The translations under genes were made by a program, and so were the position numbers. The notes under the pieces are model-generated. The model was not told where the DNA came from, did not search any database, and saw nothing but the letters and a program-made list of their open reading frames with translations. Below are positions 1 to 5,509 of a stretch of DNA of 8,023 bases, piece after piece. Position 1 is the stretch's first letter. Every line of letters starts with the position of its first letter. The DNA is from Bacteroidales bacterium. Lineage in GTDB: Bacteria; Bacteroidota; Bacteroidia; Bacteroidales; P3. The stretch spans positions 1-8,023 of the forward strand of contig JAFWBF010000069.1 in assembly GCA_017507285.1 (NCBI GenBank), given 5' to 3'.

Positions 1-1403
1 AAGCGCTTGTTACCTATACGACAAGGAGTACATTTTACGCAACTTTCTTCGCAAGTAAATTCCAAATAGAATTTAGCGATAGAAACCATACACGAAGTTT
101 CGTCCATAACTACCATACCGCCCGAACCCATCATAGAGCCTGCAGCAATTAGGTTGTCATAATCGATAGGTGTATCAAGGTGTTTCTTAGTCAAACATCC
201 GCCCGAAGGACCACCTGTTTGTACAGCCTTAAATTCTTTACCATCTTTGATACCACCACCTATTTCATATATAACCTCGCGAAGGGTTATACCCATTGGT
301 ACTTCGATAAGACCTACATTGTTAATTTGTCCTGCCAAAGCAAATACTTTTGTACCTTTAGATTTTTCGGTACCTATTTTGTTAAACCAATCGGCACCCT
401 TAGTTATGATAACAGGTATATTGGCAAATGTTTCAACGTTGTTTACGTTGGTAGGTTTTCCTAAGTATCCGGATACAGCAGGGAATGGAGGTTTGAATGT
501 AGGTTCGCCACGCTTACCTTCCATGGAGTGGATAAGGGCAGTTTCTTCACCACATACAAAAGCACCTGCACCATAGCGTAGTTCGATATCGAAATCGAAA
601 CCACTACCCATTATGTCTTGTCCCAACAAGCCATATTCGCGAGCTTGTCTGATAGCTATTTGCAAGCGGTCTATAGCCAATGGATATTCGGCACGTATAT
701 ATACCAAACCTTTGGTTGCTCCAATAGCATAACCACATATTGCCATAGCTTCTATAATAGAGTGTGGGTCTCCTTCCATAATAGAACGGTCCATAAAAGC
801 ACCGGGGTCTCCTTCGTCGGCATTACATACCACATATTTTTGGTCAGCGTGATTTTTGCTTGCTATTTCCCATTTCAAACCTGTGGGGAAACCGCCACCG
901 CCACGTCCACGCAAACCTGATAATTTTATTTCTTGTATAACATCTTCGGGCTTCATTTCGGTCAAGCATTTTCCCAATGCTTCGTATCCACCACGAGAAA
1001 TTGATTCATCTATATTTTCGGGATCAACGAAACCGCAGTTTCGCAATGCAATACGTATTTGTTTCTTGTAAAATCCCATGTGTTTCGAATCGCTAACATG
1101 CTCGTTGCTTTCGGGATCGGTATAAAGAAGGTTTGTAACCTTACGACCCTTTATAAGGTGTTCTTCAACAATAGTTCTAGCATCTTCGGGTTTTACTTGT
1201 GTATAGAAAGTGTTGTCGGGCATCATTTTTACAATGGGTCCTTTTTCGCAAAAGCCGAAACAACCTGTTGTGATTACCTGTACTTCGTCTTGCATGCCCT
1301 TTTCGGCAAGCACAGCTTTCAAATTTTCTACTATTTGAGCACTTTGAGAGGCTTTACATCCTGTACCGCCACACACAAGCACGTGCATCTTGTATTTTGC
1401 CAT
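1..1403 (-). CDS. hndC: NADH/flavin subunit of [FeFe]-hydrogenase (HydB/HndC, NuoF family), 3' end outside the window
   Basis: Soluble flavoprotein that exchanges electrons between NAD(P)H (via FMN) and Fe-S clusters in HydABC/HndABCD-type hydrogenases. 467 codons are visible and the frame is open at the left edge. An N-terminal thioredoxin-like [2Fe-2S] domain (about 1-90) has C11, C16, C48 and C52. The NuoF core follows: glycine-rich GLRGRGGGGFPTG at 164-176, the FMN/NADH segment CNADEGDPGAF at 193-203, GAGAFVCGEETAL at 278-290, and the start of the 4Fe-4S site ESCVKCTPC at 453-461 (C455, C458, C461). The fused N-terminal domain argues against respiratory-complex NuoF, which lacks it. The fourth cluster Cys and the expected C-terminal ferredoxin domain lie beyond position 1. 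ATG at 1403 is preceded by GGAGG seven nt away and lies 20 nt after the hndB stop, so the two are co-transcribed. A formate-dehydrogenase-linked NuoF-like subunit remains possible until the next gene is seen. Confidence 0.93.
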   Translation of the reverse strand, partial: MAKYKMHVLVCGGTGCKASQSAQIVENLKAVLAEKGMQDEVQVITTGCFGFCEKGPIVKMMPDNTFYTQVKPEDARTIVEEHLIKGRKVTNLLYTDPESNEHVSDSKHMGFYKKQIRIALRNCGFVDPENIDESISRGGYEALGKCLTEMKPEDVIQEIKLSGLRGRGGGGFPTGLKWEIASKNHADQKYVVCNADEGDPGAFMDRSIMEGDPHSIIEAMAICGYAIGATKGLVYIRAEYPLAIDRLQIAIRQAREYGLLGQDIMGSGFDFDIELRYGAGAFVCGEETALIHSMEGKRGEPTFKPPFPAVSGYLGKPTNVNNVETFANIPVIITKGADWFNKIGTEKSKGTKVFALAGQINNVGLIEVPMGITLREVIYEIGGGIKDGKEFKAVQTGGPSGGCLTKKHLDTPIDYDNLIAAGSMMGSGGMVVMDETSCMVSIAKFYLEFTCEESCVKCTPCRIGNKR

Positions 1404-1410
1404 AAATATT

Positions 1411-1415
1411 CCTCC
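1411..1415 (-). promoter_or_regulatory. Ribosome binding site GGAGG for the HydB/HndC subunit
   Basis: On the minus strand GGAGG ends 7 nt before the ATG at 1403 and fixes that start. Strong Shine-Dalgarno sequences are not usual in this phylum, so its presence here, and upstream of hndB, marks the operon as an efficiently initiated one (inference). Confidence 0.75.
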
Positions 1416-1423
1416 GTTTTGGT

Positions 1424-1819
1424 TTATTTATCAATAACTTCGTAGTTAACAGGAATAATACCGTCAACCATTTCGTTGTTTACAATGTATTTTTCAAAAA
1501 TTTCGTCGGCCTTTTTGCTGTCTACGTGCCCAAAAACGAGAGGCTCTCTTCCGGGTACTTTAACCTCGATGGTAGGTTCGGCATGGCAGTATCCCATACA
1601 TCCGGTTTGTGTAAACACCGCACGTATTTTCATAGCGTCAGCTTTTTCCATCATGTATTCCATTATTTGTTTGGCACCCGATGCGATTCCACAGGTGGCC
1701 ATGGCTACTTTAATCTGAACCATTTCATCCTGATTGTTACTCTTTTCTCTAACATCAAGATTCGACTGAAACTTCTCGCGCATCGCTTTCAAGTCGGCTA
1801 AAGATTTTACTTTTGTCAT
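1424..1819 (-). CDS. hndB: Thioredoxin-like [2Fe-2S] ferredoxin subunit, HndB-like
   Basis: 131-residue thioredoxin-fold ferredoxin of the kind found beside the NuoF-like subunit in NAD(P)-linked [FeFe]-hydrogenase operons; it presumably passes electrons within that complex. The first 30 residues are charged and probably helical. The ferredoxin domain covers about 35-118, with MATCGIASGAK at 40-50 and QTGCMGYCHAEP at 71-82. Only three cysteines exist in the whole protein (C43, C74, C78), whereas the canonical fold uses four; the position matching the second Cys of the C-x4-C pair is not Cys. The ATG at 1819 is supported by AAGGAG seven nt upstream and a TAnnTTTG promoter about 75 nt upstream. 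It is the first gene of the visible operon, with no NuoE/HndA-like gene before it. Assignment to the family is firm; a role as a genuine cluster carrier rather than a structural subunit is inferred. Confidence 0.88.
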   Translation of the reverse strand: MTKVKSLADLKAMREKFQSNLDVREKSNNQDEMVQIKVAMATCGIASGAKQIMEYMMEKADAMKIRAVFTQTGCMGYCHAEPTIEVKVPGREPLVFGHVDSKKADEIFEKYIVNNEMVDGIIPVNYEVIDK

Positions 1820-1826
1820 GTGTAGT

Positions 1827-1832
1827 CTCCTT
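1827..1832 (-). promoter_or_regulatory. Ribosome binding site AAGGAG for hndB
   Basis: AAGGAG on the minus strand ends 7 nt before the ATG at 1819, which supports that start over any downstream Met codon. Confidence 0.7.
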
Positions 1833-1893
1833 TATATTTGGATTATAACTAATTTCTATATTCTAATGCGTTTCTATTCAATATTACGGGGTG

Positions 1894-1924
1894 CAAAGAT
1901 ACAAAAAAATGGTAATCTAACAAA
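1894..1924 (-). promoter_or_regulatory. Bacteroidota-type promoter for the hydrogenase operon
   Basis: On the minus strand, TATCTTTG at 1901-1894 matches the TAnnTTTG -7 box of the main Bacteroidota sigma factor. A TTG (1923-1921) lies 19 nt upstream, the usual place for the -33 element. Transcription would begin near 1889, giving a leader of about 70 nt before hndB. Both elements and their spacing fit, so this is the best-supported promoter in the window. Confidence 0.75.
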
Positions 1925-1997
1925 TATATATAGAAAAAATTTTTTACACTCTTATTTTTCAATATATTACATTTTAACATTTGTGCATTATAACAAT

Positions 1998-2023
1998 TTT
2001 TCTCTTTTAATTTTCTCTTTTAA
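1998..2023. repeat. Two tandem copies of a 13-nt T-rich repeat
   Basis: TTTTCTCTTTTAA occurs at 1998-2010 and again at 2011-2023, with four more matching bases after it. It lies in the AT-rich divergent region between the hydrogenase operon and the Fur-type gene, between their two -7 boxes. It may be a protein-binding site or simply slippage in T-rich DNA. Confidence 0.6.
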
Positions 2024-2081
2024 TTTCATAAAATACACCCTATATTTACAATATTGCAACCAAGTTTCAAAAATAAAATAG

Positions 2082-2089
2082 TACCTTTG
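2082..2089 (+). promoter_or_regulatory. Candidate -7 box for the Fur-family gene
   Basis: TACCTTTG matches TAnnTTTG and lies 27 nt before the ATG at 2116, giving a very short leader. No convincing TTG is seen at the -33 distance; the nearest upstream TTG (2054-2056) is 25 nt away. The box itself is well formed, the full promoter less certain. Confidence 0.6.
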
Positions 2090-2115
2090 CACCCGAAAAA
2101 TAGAAGATTTTGACA

Positions 2116-2577
2116 ATGGAAGAAGAACTGAAAAAATACAACATACGACCTACTGCAGTAAGGATAATGATTTACAAAAAAATAAAAGAACTCGACCATA
2201 CTTTTTCGTTGTCGGATTTGGAAAAGTATTTCGACACGATTGGCAAAAGTTCACTGTTTCGCACCCTTACTGTGTTTGAAGAAAAAGGGCTCCTTCATTC
2301 GATGGAAGATGGTAGCGGACAACGAAAATACTGTTTTTGCAGCGGATGCCACCACCATGCCACGTGCAACCACATTCATTTCTATTGTCGTATCTGTGGC
2401 AAGAACTATTGCTTAAAAAATGTCACCATCCCCATCATACCTATACCCCACGGTTATATAAGAGAAGATTCGGACTATATGGTAAAAGGTATATGCTCGC
2501 AGTGTAGCAGCAAAATGAAAGTTGACGACATGTGTTCATGCTCACACTCATACTCGCAATGCAGCAACATTGATTAA
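2116..2577 (+). CDS. Fur-family metal-dependent transcriptional regulator, Cys-rich
   Basis: 153-residue DNA-binding regulator of the Fur/Zur/PerR family. The winged helix covers about 1-70 (RPTAVRIMIYKKIKEL near 11-26; recognition region SSLFRTLTVFEEKGLL at 45-60). A His/Cys-rich hinge follows (CFCSGCHHHATCNHIHFYC at 73-91), and then the dimerisation domain with two CxxC pairs, C91/C94 and C127/C130, that form the family's structural zinc site. There are twelve cysteines in all, including C140, C142 and C149 in a short tail. ATG at 2116 is preferred: the frame extends upstream only to a TTG at 2110 and ATG gives the usual N-terminus. No Shine-Dalgarno is seen. The gene stands alone, divergent from the hydrogenase operon and ended by a terminator at 2679. 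Which metal it senses (Zn, Fe or other) cannot be read from the sequence. Confidence 0.9.
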   Translation: MEEELKKYNIRPTAVRIMIYKKIKELDHTFSLSDLEKYFDTIGKSSLFRTLTVFEEKGLLHSMEDGSGQRKYCFCSGCHHHATCNHIHFYCRICGKNYCLKNVTIPIIPIPHGYIREDSDYMVKGICSQCSSKMKVDDMCSCSHSYSQCSNID

Positions 2578-2597
2578 AGTTTGGTTTTAATTTATTT

Positions 2598-2645
2598 GGT
2601 TTTTCACACATCTCTTTTGTTTATCTCCTTTGCCGTGTGAAAACC
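2598..2645. repeat. Long-loop inverted repeat after the Fur-family gene
   Basis: GGTTTTTCACAC (2598-2609) pairs with GTGTGAAAACC (2635-2645) apart from one extra base, with a 25-nt loop rich in T and C. It could stabilise the 3' end of the regulator mRNA; no U-run follows, so it is not the terminator. Confidence 0.55.
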
Positions 2646-2678
2646 ATGTTTATCAAATAGGGTTTTTAATTATTATAG

Positions 2679-2706
2679 GCACCGCAACAAAAAAAGCGGT
2701 GCTTTT
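2679..2706 (+). terminator. Rho-independent terminator of the Fur-family gene
   Basis: A perfect 7-bp GC-rich stem, GCACCGC (2679-2685) with GCGGTGC (2696-2702), has a 10-nt A-rich loop and is followed by TTTT. It lies about 100 nt after the stop. Outer TAGGGT (2658-2663) and ACCCTA (2714-2719) could extend the structure. The A-rich loop sequence gives no comparable U-run on the other strand, so it acts mainly on plus-strand transcripts. Confidence 0.85.
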
Positions 2707-2762
2707 CCGTAATACCCTAAAAGCATTTTACTATATAGCTGTTGGATGAATTAAATTCTTAG

Positions 2763-2792
2763 ACCCTATTATCAACCGGTTCATAGTAGGGT
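2763..2792. repeat. Inverted repeat ACCCTATTAT / ATAGTAGGGT
   Basis: Ten-base arms (2763-2772 and 2783-2792) pair with one mismatch around the 10-nt loop CAACCGGTTC. The ACCCTA/TAGGGT ends reuse the same hexamers that flank the upstream terminator. Role unknown. Confidence 0.55.
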
Positions 2793-2807
2793 GTCATGAG
2801 TGTGATG

Positions 2808-2835
2808 ATATATTGTCAACCGGCAACCAATATAT
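2808..2835. repeat. Inverted repeat ATATATTG / CAATATAT
   Basis: Perfect 8-bp arms (2808-2815 and 2828-2835) enclose a 12-nt loop that again contains CAACCGG, as does the loop of the preceding hairpin. AT-rich, no U-run; role unknown. Confidence 0.45.
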
Positions 2836-2848
2836 GGGTTCAAAAATA

Positions 2849-2924
2849 CATCGGGATGTAAGTAAAATTTCATCGGGATGCAATTGCAACTACATCGGGA
2901 TGTAAGTAAATTTACATCCCGATG
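2849..2924. repeat. Four-copy 22-nt-period array of CATCGGGATG boxes
   Basis: CATCGGGATG occurs identically at 2849-2858, 2871-2880 and 2893-2902, and in inverted form (CATCCCGATG) at 2915-2924. Start-to-start spacing is exactly 22 nt each time. Each box is itself a dyad (CATC-GG-GATG). Spacers 1 and 3 are near-identical (TAAGTAAAATTT, TAAGTAAATTTA), while spacer 2 differs (CAATTGCAACTA). The period is about two helical turns, so bound proteins would lie on one face of the DNA. It is not a CRISPR array: repeats are too short and spacers too similar. Confidence 0.85.
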
Positions 2925-2929
2925 TAGTT
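2888..2929. repeat. 18-bp perfect stem-loop formed by array copies 3 and 4
   Basis: AACTACATCGGGATGTAA (2888-2905) is the exact reverse complement of 2912-2929, with a 6-nt loop GTAAAT. No mismatch occurs in 18 bp. No T-run follows on either strand, so it is not a standard terminator, although it could block or process convergent transcripts. Confidence 0.85.
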
Positions 2930-3054
2930 TACATGATATCATAAAGAAAAATATTTCAATCCGTTGATTGAATTAATCTATAGCATATTTGATAAGACGA
3001 TAGGATTACCTAAAGAAAATGGCATATTGCACAATAGTAAGGGCTCTTATTTTA

Positions 3055-3070
3055 AAAATCTAAAGATTTT
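3055..3070 (-). terminator. Possible weak AT-only terminator of tgt
   Basis: AAAATCT and AGATTTT form a short dyad about 35 nt after the tgt stop, followed on the minus strand by T and A residues. The stem has one GC pair per arm and almost no loop, so this is a weak candidate; the larger hairpin at 2888-2929 may serve instead. Confidence 0.25.
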
Positions 3071-3101
3071 AATTCAACCAACGTTTCCTAATTACGTATT
3101 C

Positions 3102-4232
3102 CTAAAGTCTGTTTCCCAAACGTGACACCATCATATTTTTCCACTGGGCAAAGTCGCCCTCAATGATGTGCTTACGTGCTTCAGTTACAAGCCATAGATA
3201 AAAACTAAGGTTGTGAATGCTGGCAATTTGCATAGCCAATATTTCATTGGCTTTAAATAGGTGTCGCAAATAAGCCTTGGTATATAGGTGGTCCACATCG
3301 GCAGTACCGTTCTCATCGATAGGCGAAAAGTCGGTAGCCCATTTCTCGTTCTTCATGTTCATTATACCTTGCGAGGTAAAGAGCATTCCATTGCGTCCAT
3401 TTCGTGTAGGCATCACACAGTCAAACATATCCACTCCCAACGCTATACCTTCCAATATATTTATAGGAGTACCCACACCCATAAGGTAACGGGGTTTATC
3501 CTTGGGCAATATGTCGCATACAAGCTCTGTAAGCTCGTACATCACATCCACCGGCTCACCTACCGAAAGGCCTCCAATGGCGTTGCCCTCACATTCCACC
3601 GAAGCAATCTTTTCAGCCGATTGTTTACGCAGATCGCGATATACACTACCCTGCACTATCGGAAACAAGGTTTGCGAATAGTCGTAAACGGGATCGGTTT
3701 CGCGAAAGCGTTTCACACAGCGGTCGAGCCAACCGTGGGTTATGTTCATCGACTTTTTGGCATAGTTATAATCGCACGGATACGGCGTACATTCATCAAA
3801 AGCCATTATAATGTCGCCACCTATCACACGCTGAATGTCCATCACCCGCTCGGGAGTAAACAAATGTTTAGACCCATCGATATGCGAACTAAACATCACC
3901 CCATCTTCTTTCAGTTTGCGGTTGTGTGAAAGCGAGTAAACTTGAAATCCACCACTGTCGGTAAGTATCGGTTTGTTCCAACCATTAAACTTTTGTAGTC
4001 CTCCGGCAGCCTGTAGCACATCCAATCCCGGGCGAAGGTAGAGGTGATAAGTGTTTCCCAAAATAATTTTGGCTTGAACCTCATCGGTAAGTTCACGCTG
4101 ATGCACCGCTTTTACCGAGCCCACAGTGCCTACCGGCATAAAAATAGGGGTTGGTATTGTGCCGTGGTCTGTAGTTATTTCCCCGGCTCGAGCCTTGGTT
4201 TGTATATCCGTCTTTATTGCTTTAAACTTCAT
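3102..4232 (-). CDS. tgt: tRNA-guanine(34) transglycosylase
   Basis: Cytosolic enzyme that swaps guanine-34 of GUN-anticodon tRNAs (Asp, Asn, His, Tyr) for preQ1 on the way to queuosine. 376 residues, a normal family length. Visible motifs: LGNTYHLYLRPG (58-69), TDSGGFQVYSLS (91-102) with the general acid/base D92, AFDECTPYP (144-152), IVQG (192-195), GNAIGGLSVGEP (216-227), RYLMGVGTP (248-256), and the nucleophile D271 in DMFDCVMPTRNGRNG. H340 of the SIHN zinc site is kept, but the CxCxxC cysteines expected near 305-315 are replaced by ENGTADVD. From memory, that is typical of the Bacteroidota clade. ATG at 4232 is chosen over TTG at 4238, since it gives the usual length; no Shine-Dalgarno. 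Monocistronic in this window, with a divergent promoter shared region at 4286-4324. Whether preQ1 is made or salvaged is not shown here. Confidence 0.97.
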   Translation of the reverse strand: MKFKAIKTDIQTKARAGEITTDHGTIPTPIFMPVGTVGSVKAVHQRELTDEVQAKIILGNTYHLYLRPGLDVLQAAGGLQKFNGWNKPILTDSGGFQVYSLSHNRKLKEDGVMFSSHIDGSKHLFTPERVMDIQRVIGGDIIMAFDECTPYPCDYNYAKKSMNITHGWLDRCVKRFRETDPVYDYSQTLFPIVQGSVYRDLRKQSAEKIASVECEGNAIGGLSVGEPVDVMYELTELVCDILPKDKPRYLMGVGTPINILEGIALGVDMFDCVMPTRNGRNGMLFTSQGIMNMKNEKWATDFSPIDENGTADVDHLYTKAYLRHLFKANEILAMQIASIHNLSFYLWLVTEARKHIIEGDFAQWKNMMVSRLGNRL

Positions 4233-4285
4233 TTTCAAATAAGAATGTTAGTAACATCGTTGATAAATCACAACAAAATCGGATG

Positions 4286-4293
4286 CAAAGATA
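4286..4293 (-). promoter_or_regulatory. Candidate -7 box for tgt
   Basis: TATCTTTG on the minus strand (4293-4286) is the same octamer as in the hydrogenase promoter. It lies about 54 nt before the tgt ATG. No TTG is seen at the -33 distance, so support rests on the -7 box and position. Confidence 0.6.
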
Positions 4294-4316
4294 CGAAGAT
4301 TTCAGAAATATTTTTC

Positions 4317-4324
4317 TAACTTTG
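4317..4324 (+). promoter_or_regulatory. Candidate -7 box for the glycosyltransferase-sigma operon
   Basis: TAACTTTG matches TAnnTTTG and lies 21 nt before the ATG at 4346, so the leader would be about 15 nt. The -33 region of this promoter would fall on the tgt -7 box and the reverse, so the two promoters interleave. No clear TTG element is visible. Confidence 0.55.
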
Positions 4325-4345
4325 TAGTTTAAAATTATACATACT

Positions 4346-5509
4346 ATGACTTTTTTTGGAATTATAATAGACACATTTACACTTGTTTTGCTGATAATAT
4401 TAGCTGTCAATATTATCATACTTTTTCTATATTATGGGCTATTTTATCTGCGTATAGGCATCCGTAAAGAGAAAAAAAACGAAGAAAATGACGAAAATTT
4501 GCCTGGCGTATCGATTGTTTTGACTGTAAAAAACGAGGGTGAACAACTGAAAAAAAACTTGGAACACCTGTTGAAACAAAACTACCCAAACTTTGAGGTT
4601 ATAGTAATAAACCACGTCTCGCGCGACCAAACCCGTTTCATACTACAAACCTACCAAGATAAATACCCCAACCTAAAAGTTGTAAACTTTTCGCAAGATG
4701 TAAATCTGTTTCAAGGCAAAAAATTCCCTCTATCCATCGGAATACAATCGGCAAAAAACGATATAATATTACTTACCGAATGTAACTGTATACCCAAAAG
4801 CCAATCGTGGGTAAAAGAGGTGGCCGAACAATTTGACGATAACACTCAATGTGTGTTGGGCTACTCCAACGTGAAAACAAAAAAATCGTTGCTCAACGCA
4901 TTCGTCCAATACGACAACCTAAGCTACAACGCCTCTATGTTTGGCTTTGCAATGCTTGGCATGCCATACACCGGCTGTGGCAAAAACTTGGCCTACCGCC
5001 GCTCGTTCTTCTTCCAAAAAGGTGGCTTCATAAACCACTACCATTTACCTTTTGGCGACGACGACATATTTATAAACGAAAACAGCACTCGAAAAAATAC
5101 CAATATATGCCTAAATAATAGCTCGTTCATAAACTGCCAACTCAAAAAAACAAGAAAAGCATGGCTGCAAGAAAAAGCAAAACGAATGTCTACTCAACGG
5201 TATTATCCTTTGAAGAACAAGCTGCTGTTGTCGTTATATCCAATAAGTGTGGTGCTATTTTATGCATCATTGGCAATGCTTTTGATTATGAACTTCGACC
5301 CTATAACATCCATATTATGCCAAACATTAATAGGCATAGGCATATTAAAGTTGGGATGGCAGATTTTCACTTTCTATAAGATGGAACGTCGACTCGAAGG
5401 CAGCAACATTGCGTTTTTTTCTCCTTTTTTTGAAGTATATTTCATAGCAATGAATACTATAATGTATTTATTTTCGTTACGAAAAAAAATGAAACGATGG
5501 AAACAGTAA
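4346..5509 (+). CDS. Membrane-anchored GT2-family glycosyltransferase with atypical active-site residues
   Basis: 387-residue inner-membrane glycosyltransferase-like protein, expected to add sugars to a cell-surface glycan or lipid. One N-terminal membrane helix (about 8-33) leads into a cytosolic GT-A domain (GVSIVLTVKNEG at 54-65 to about 285) and three C-terminal membrane segments (about 294-315, 319-343, 362-378). Conserved marks are the GCGKNLAYRRSFF segment (210-222), GDDDIFIN (237-244), and W273-L-Q275 with K/R following, resembling a QxxRW-type region. Two nucleotide-sugar sites are altered: the usual D-S/G-D of the second strand reads INHVSRD (88-94), and the DxD triad reads ECN (145-147, in LLTECNCIP). 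It may therefore be a divergent enzyme, or have lost activity. First gene of a four-gene unit; its last 13 nt overlap the sigma-factor gene. Substrate unknown. Confidence 0.88.
   Translation: MTFFGIIIDTFTLVLLIILAVNIIILFLYYGLFYLRIGIRKEKKNEENDENLPGVSIVLTVKNEGEQLKKNLEHLLKQNYPNFEVIVINHVSRDQTRFILQTYQDKYPNLKVVNFSQDVNLFQGKKFPLSIGIQSAKNDIILLTECNCIPKSQSWVKEVAEQFDDNTQCVLGYSNVKTKKSLLNAFVQYDNLSYNASMFGFAMLGMPYTGCGKNLAYRRSFFFQKGGFINHYHLPFGDDDIFINENSTRKNTNICLNNSSFINCQLKKTRKAWLQEKAKRMSTQRYYPLKNKLLLSLYPISVVLFYASLAMLLIMNFDPITSILCQTLIGIGILKLGWQIFTFYKMERRLEGSNIAFFSPFFEVYFIAMNTIMYLFSLRKKMKRWKQ

Larger units (their letters stand above)
2578..3101. other. 524-nt structured gap between convergent genes
   Basis: The Fur-family gene ends at its left and tgt at its right, pointing at each other, so only terminators are expected. 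No convincing ORF is present. It holds a hairpin at 2598-2645, a clear terminator at 2679-2706, ACCCTA-type and AT-rich hairpins at 2763-2835, the 22-nt array at 2849-2924, small hairpins at 2955-2972 (TTCAATC/GATTGAA) and an AT-only dyad at 3055-3070. Confidence 0.7.

Noticed and set aside
1981..1996. FNR/CRP-type operator TTGT...ACAA between the hydrogenase and Fur-family promoters
   Set aside because: Only four bases per arm match and the inner positions do not form a dyad; likely chance in AT-rich DNA.
2770..2810. Tiny minus-strand ORF (12 codons) in the convergent gap
   Set aside because: Too short and in a hairpin arm, with no ribosome site; could not be separated from chance.
2849..2924. 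CRISPR array
   Set aside because: Repeats of 10-12 nt with 10-12-nt, near-identical spacers and an inverted last copy do not fit CRISPR; no cas genes are present.
3288..3929. 213-codon open frame on the plus strand inside tgt
   Set aside because: It is antisense to the well-conserved tgt gene and shows no family motif, signal or promoter; the translated text is a shadow of tgt codon use.
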